From Priapulus caudatus (Eukaryota > Priapulida > Priapulimorpha > Priapulimorphida > Priapulidae): 41,387 bases of DNA. Positions 25,801 through 33,300 of this stretch are shown here, piece after piece; within the stretch, counting starts at the first letter, position 1, and every line of letters starts with the position of its first letter. The stretch lies in assembly GCF_000485595.1 (NCBI RefSeq), contig NW_014577092.1, forward strand, positions 21,405 to 62,791, in the 5' to 3' direction. Under the pieces are notes generated by a model. The model was given only the letters and a program-made list of their open reading frames with translations, was not told where the DNA came from and ran no database searches. Both the position numbers and the translations under genes were made by a program.

Positions 25801-27285
25801 TTGTAGCTTTTTCGTCAATTCCCCGAAAGAGTTTTGCTGTCGCTCTCTCATAGTCCAGCAATGCCAACCCTCTACATTTAAGTAGTGATTAGTACCACGC
25901 TGAAACAATCGTGCCCCCCTCCCCCCCCGTACTTCAATCAATAGCCTTGTTCACACGAGACCTCGTATTTATGAAATACGGTATTTGCGAAATACCGAAT
26001 CTGAGACAAATACGCAGCCGAGCGTTCACACGCTGATCGCGGCTCCAGAAATACGGTATTTGCGAGCTGCGAGCTGCTTTAAACAATCAAGCGAACAATG
26101 CGAAATAAACAATGCAATGCGACCAACTGCCGATAAAATACGTAGACTGGTCTGCGCTCGACAGTTCCACTCGCGTTACACTGGAACTGTCGAGCGCGGA
26201 CCAGTAGTCTATAAAATACGCGGCTTTAGAAATCTGGTATTTAGCGTTCACACGAGGAAATGCGCGGTCCAAGAGATCCGGTATTTCTCAAGCACGGCAA
26301 ATTATTTGGGGTCTGGGAAGCCGCCTATTTACATCAAATACCGGATCTGTTTAGATACCGTATTTCTTGAACCGCGCATTTTGCCTCGTGTGAACGCTAA
26401 ATACCGGATTTCTTGCTACGTGTGAACGCGGCTAATGCCACCCCTGCCAGCAGGCACGTACGCAGCGTCAATGGATGTACACAGCCATACACACGTGCCT
26501 CGTGGGCCGCTTTCTCAAACCCCCTGAGCTTCCAGGGCCCTTACGCGGGCCCTGGACCCCAGCCGCAAGAGACTTCGCGTATAAACAATCGATCCTCCTC
26601 GCTCGTACAGGCAGACACTCCACTATTTGCGCTAGCCGTAATTAGTGATGTCCCGATGATCGATTATAATCGAAAATCGATCGATTATAGTCTCAAATTC
26701 GATAATCGATTATGAAAACAAAAATCGATTATCAAAATACAAAAAAAAAAAAAAAAAATTTAAAAATTACTAAATCGCAACATGGACATGTATTGGTAGC
26801 GAAGTAGAAGTGCATCAGTGTGTAGTCCAGAGGACACCTTCATGAATCACTGTTAACATAGGTCCTGTCTGATTGCAGCCTACACTATTAGAACACAAAC
26901 AACTTACTTACTATAATAAAGAACAAGTCTTGATCATGTTTGTTTAAAACTTTTAATGTTTTAATAAAGGCATTAAACCATTTCTTTTTAAATTGATTAA
27001 ATACTGTATAGGAACAGACATTGATATACATACAGCAACCTTCACAGAGTTAATACATGATCATAAAACATGATAATATTGAATGCTATGTATAATTGTA
27101 TATACAAAGTAAGATTAAATTAAATCTAGCTATTATTAACCGATTATCCGATTATAATCGATTATCGATCGGTTAAGGGAAACCGATAATCGATTATGAA
27201 ATTCCAGCCGATTCCCATCACTAGCCGTAATACAATGTTTCATGTGCGTGGCAGCGTATGTACTACAATTTAGAACGTGTGTGTG

Positions 27286-27329
<44 letters not shown>

Positions 27330-30300
27330 TGTAAAATTAATAATCCCCCCCTTTCGAACTACTAATTTGATTGCCAGAAACTACAGATTGCTTCAAATAT
27401 ATGTTGGCATCTCTGGTACTGGGTTCGCTATGGTGTCAGTACTCAGTAGAGTATGACCGTTATGAGTATGACCGTCGTTATGAGTCGTTACATATAATTC
27501 CTCAGTAATGTAGAACTATTACTCACCAGTTCCTTTCTCTTTGTTATAATTTATGTTTTATATACTCACGTTATTTAAATATATAAAATATATCAATCTT
27601 AGGTTCGATATGGCTATGATAGTGGAGACATTCTTACGATTGTTATAGATCATAAGTGGACAGCGCCTACCGAAGCCTGGTGGATCAATGAAGGGGGAAG
27701 TGATTGATCCCTATGTGGTGGTTTCTGTTCATGGAGTCCCACCTGATAACCAGAAAGTAAAAACCAAAATTATTATGGACAATGGTAAGGACCCGCGTAA
27801 ATCACTTGCTGAAAGAACAAATCACGTGGATGAATGATTCTGTAAAATAATCCTACATAGTAATTATGCTAGAGAATGCCTGAGTTCATTACAAGAGCGA
27901 AGGTCTAATAGGGAGTGAATTATTTAGGATGTAATTGTTTAAGAAGATAGAGTAAGTGTCGATAATTATGTATAATAGACTTATATATTGTCATACGTGT
28001 TATATAATCTTTGTGTATTGTGACTAGGTATAACCATGACATGTTTCACCTGTCTGGAGTTTTTACTACCCTACCAGAACAGCACACCGTGTCAGTATAG
28101 CTACTTAATATAGCTACATTCTCAGGGACATCTATTCACAATTACCAGGGGCCCGTTGTCAGAAACTTCGTAAAGTTACGATTAATTTTAAGTGACGTCT
28201 AATGTTAATGTTAAGGTTAATTTTAATAGCGTTGCCAGAAACCAACTTAAACTAAACTTACTTAAGTGAAAACTTACGATAACATGAACTTCATAATTTC
28301 ATGTCACAAGGCTGCTGATTGGATGAGAAGCGATCACAAAATTCAAATTCATACACATTTATTGTACATCACAGTAATTTATGCATATTATGATGGCTAA
28401 CCACATATAAATAATATTTGATGAAAAATTACGTGGTCATGAATTTATTCTGCACAACAAGACAAATTCTAATGATTTTGACGTGTTTTTCAACAAAAAC
28501 GCATTTTATTCATTATTATCAAATATATAATATCACTATAATTGTAATTCGTAGTGTAAATGTGTTATTTTCAACTTAATATTAAAGTTACGAGAGGGTC
28601 TGGGCTCTCGTAATGTTAAGAGCTAGGATATTTGCGAGGATTTTTCGTTNNNNNNNNNNAAACGTACGCGCCATCTCGTGGCAACTTTCATAACAAAGGT
28701 TCCTGATACCATCCTTGTGCATTCCACTGTTTCGGCGTGTATGTGAACACATTTGGGACTAACAGGGTTTACTAGAATCCCACCACTCCACCACAGAGTC
28801 ACCGCAGTAGACGTTAGATGAGCGCTGTCGCTTTGCGGCACTTGTTTTATTAGCGGTAGATAATTAATGATTTTGACGTGTTTTTCAAGAAAAACACATT
28901 TTATTCATTATTATAAAATATAATATCACTATAATTGTAATTCGTAGTGTAAATGTGTTATTTTCAACTTAATATTAAAGTTAAGGGAGGGTCTAGGATC
29001 TCTTAAGTTAGAGAAAAATTCTTTTAACTTTACGAAGTTTCTGGCAACGCTTTAAGAGAAAAAGTTAATGTTAAAGTTAATGTTAAGACTAATTTTTTTC
29101 TGACAACGGGCCCCAGATGTAGCTGCATGCTAATCCTTTCATCTTCACAATTCCTGTGTGGGTTTTATGCAGCTGCTACAGCTACTGCTACAGCTACTGC
29201 TACAGCTACTGCTGCTGCAACAGCTGCTACATTGTAGTGAAATAATAGGAGTGTTCACACACAAGAAAAACCGCGATGCTAATCGCGATGGAAATACCGA
29301 GATAATTGTGTCGTTGTTCACACAGGCGGAAATATCTCGCTAATCGCCGAGCGGGATAATTCTATTAATCGAACTGCGCATGCTCACTGCCGGATGTTGA
29401 TACGATCGCTTGGAATGATGGGATAGAAAATACCGCGATTATTTGCGCGAGCGTTCACACACACGCAGCGGTGCAATTAATCGCGCTAATTCCAAATAAT
29501 TGCAGTCAAAAGTGCGATTTGCAGCGCGATTCGATCGCGATGCAAAAACCGAGATTTGCATCCCGCTAATTCCCGCCAGTGTGAACGCGCCTAATGAATC
29601 GTGTTCGCTGCATTAGCACACCTTTCCAACATTTCTTTATGCTTACCACTGGGAAGTGAACTCTTCCCTAGGTTTTTGTCGGTCGACCAACAACCGAGGT
29701 GCTTGTGCTAAGATGAGGTCTTTCACAGTTCATTCTGCTATCAGTTTAGCATTATGTTGATGTGAACTAATTTACTCATCACTGCAGGTTTTAATCCTCT
29801 GTGGGACGAAACATTCAAGCTGAAGATTCAAATGCCAGAGCTGGCACTGGTCAGATTTACCGTCTACGATTATGACGTGCGCTCTAAGAATGACTTTGTT
29901 GGAACATATACATTGCCATTCACGTGCATGCAAGAAGGTGAGTGCTTTACAACATGTGATGACCTGTTTACTGCAGCTGGGTATTATGGCATTGTAATCT
30001 CTTAAAGATGCATGCATTCCTTCAAAGATCATGCTGCCAAGGAATTATGAAAATGTATAATTTCAATATTGCACGTTTATGTGTTATGGGTTATGTTGTT
30101 TAATATATGTTTTTAGAGGGAAGGTTTTGGCTTAGGAAATATATCTGGTTAAATGTTAAAATAATTTCCTCTTCCACTCTGGTAAAATTGTGTATTATCA
30201 GCAATAGCCTACGCACAACTTGTGCGGGGGCAGCCTTATAGACCGAAGGTCCGATAGACCGAATATTGCAAAGGGTTAGGGTTAGGGTTAGGGCATATAT

Positions 30301-33300
30301 ATGATTTATAGTGGCATCATGATTTATTTGGTGGATGTGCGGCATATTCACGTTCGAATACGGCATCAGTGGATGTCCGGATGCGTAGCCTGGAGGCTAG
30401 GCGAGCGATTCCGGACGTGTAGCCACTGCGTATTCGAATAAACCTTCGGTCTATCGGGCCTTCAGTCTATAGGGTTGTAACCACTTGTGCTGTGCCTAGT
30501 CAAAAAGAGGTTCATGGGAATGCATCTCTTAATTATGTACATCTGTGGTAATATGACAAAATATTAGTTTATTCTGTAGCACCTAAATATTATCATTGGG
30601 GCTAACAATTCTGTTTACTAACAGCGATGTAAGAACTAAATTGTGACAAATTTCGTCCGTAAAACCTATTCTCTTCAAGTTGTTCCCACACCCTGTTGCA
30701 CTTGTTGGATGTTTGTGTTTATAGATTTTCCAGTGAAAACCAATTCATCATAATAAGATATATGTATTGTACTATCATAACTGTACAGATAATTGTAATT
30801 AATATAATTTGCCATATAGATGAAATAATTGAAAGTAGTTTATTGTTGACTACTATAGTTTTGCCTCATTTTAATTATGTTCTATTGATGTTGTCCTTCT
30901 ATATCCCCTTTTATTCACCAAGCTCAACAAATAATTTTCTTTCTTCTCGATGTATTGCAGATTATTTCATTCTAGAGGGCCTATCTGTTCTCCTGTAATA
31001 CTAGCCAAATTATGAATGTAAACATTGTTAGACACATATATTAGAAGGTTAATTATGTAACACGTACAGTAACACGTAAAGTAAGGAATTGACGAGGAGG
31101 GAGAATAAGAATTCATGTGCTCCTGACCGATATTCTATATATCAGGTTTTTGTGGTCATGATTTACAAATTCCAATTGAGCAAATATATGCAACTCAACT
31201 TTCCATGATCTGTGATATTATTGTATCCCCCGCGACGATACTATGGTTTCATGTCTGTCCAGCCGCCGCCGCCACCGCAAACACTCCCTTCCGCTCTATA
31301 ACTCGACCCCTAATTGACCTAGCGTGACCAAACATGGTCGACTTACACATCTTGGGGAGAAGGTGCGCAGCGTACCAAAACCAGGTCACTACGACCTTTA
31401 TTTGACGTTTACCTTGACCTTGATCATATTTCCCTTCCGCTCTATAACTCGACCCCTAATTGACCTAGCGTGACCAAACATGGTCTACTTACACATCTTG
31501 GGGAGAAGGTGCGCAGCGTACCAAAACCAGGTCACTACGACCTTTATTTGACCTTTACTTTGACCTTGATCATATTTTCCTTCCACTCTATAACTCGGCC
31601 CCTAATTAAACTAGCGCTACCAAACTTGGTACTTACACATCTTGGGGAGAAGGTGTGCAGCATACCAAAACCAGGTCACTGCAACCAGACGTCCCAAGTC
31701 TCCCGGTCTCACCGGGAGACTCCCGGTATGACACGCGGCTTCCGGTGCCTCGGAATGAGGTCAGAAGCTCCCGGTCGTAACATTTTTCAGCCATGTGAAA
31801 ATTTACATCAGTAAATCAGTAAATTACTAAATTTGCCATTGTTGTTGATGTACTTTGATCCCAGCGAACAATGAAAGGCGATAAAACGATGATTTTACAT
31901 GTATACTTTATAAAAAAAAATGGTGGTGTGCCGTGACAAACACATATCGCAGCCCGCCACAACTTTTTCCCTGTTTTTGCGCACTGCGAAAAAACGGCGA
32001 TGGACCTGGCTCCCTTTCTTGGATTGCTGGGCCAATGCTGGCTCCCTTTCTTGGATTGCTGGGCCAATGCTGGCTCCCTTTCTTGGATTGCTGGCTCCCT
32101 TTCTTGGACTTTCCTAACTTGGGACCTCTGCTGCAACCTTTATTTGACCTTTACCTTGACCTTGATCATATTTGCCTTCCGCTCTATAACTCGGCCCCTA
32201 ATTGACCTAGCGCTACCAAACTTGGCATACTTACACATCTTAGGGAGAAGGTGTGTCGCGTACCAAAACCACGTCACTGCGGCTTTTATTTGACCTTGAC
32301 CTTGATCATATTTCCTTTCCGCTCTATAACTCAGCCCCTAATTGACCTAGCGCGAGCAAACTTCGTATACTTACACATCTTGGAGAAGTGTGTCGCGTAC
32401 CAAAACCCCTAAGGCAACCAATTTTAACATACTTGCACATCTCAGGCAGATGAGTTGTGTAACAAACCTTTGTCTTTGTGACTTATTTAACTTTACCTAC
32501 CTTCTACGTCCTTACAGAGATATTTCGTTCATACTAGATCACGGGGGATACATGTAGTTGGCGACAACTGCCCGTTCTAGTTGAATATACACACGTAACT
32601 CTCATTTTTTATCTTTTTTAAAGTTCATTTTTGTAGATGACAATAAAAAAGATGGATATAGAGCAATTTTGATAAAGTTCTTGATATAGGAGCATGGTGT
32701 GCAATACCATGAACATATTTATACATTGTATATAATATAATCTTGACTACATGAAATAATATTTGATATTATGTACTCCTGATATGGTATCAGGATTCCC
32801 CCATGCATTTAACGCTTATGTCAGGTCTGACATGGCTTCAAAGCTGAAGATAATTTCAGCATCTTAAAAGTCATTCCTCCAACATTTCCTAATTTCAAGC
32901 TATGTGTACTTTTGACTTTCTTAACACAGTTATGCTGTGTTTTCACAGCTTGACGTATACATCTCTGAACTCATGAAATCATGTTTACCTGTGTACTGTG
33001 CCCGCTCATGACATGCGCAATGGACTCCAATTTGTACAACCATTTCCCAGACCCTCCTTCATCCGTCCATAAATGATATGCCTTCTAAAATTCCCAGGGG
33101 AGAAACCCCAATTTGTATACATTATTACATATATACGTACAATACACGTATACATATTCCTAACAATACTAATAAACTAATTTTTATATTCTTTTATTTC
33201 GTCAAGTTTACATAGCCATTAATTTAGTATTGATGCAGATGAACTGAGGAAATAGCAAGTAGGGGTTTGGTTGTGGCTGTCACTGCTACATGCACTAACA

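Larger units (their letters stand above)
24998..27415. mobile_element. Composite element in PLC-delta intron 15, CAGAGATGCCAAC ends
   Basis: Inverted termini CAGAGATGCCAAC (24998-25010) and its complement (27403-27415). They are flanked by the direct repeat GTACTG (24992-24997 and 27416-27421), possibly GGTACTG depending on where the end is drawn. Most of the 2.87-kb intron lies within it, including two other complete elements and long GTGC microsatellites. A second ATGCCAACC..CTACATTTA motif at about 25861-25880 resembles the left end internally. No transposase ORF. Class not known; it could also be two elements side by side. Confidence 0.6.

Noticed and set aside
31920-32293. Leu/Pro-rich ORFs (three frames)
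   Set aside because: Generated by the GGCTCCCTTTCTTGGATTGC minisatellite in the inserted element; no homology.
31224-32430. CRISPR-like array
   Set aside because: Units are about 146 bp, contiguous and without unique spacers, in an animal intron; it is a tandem satellite.
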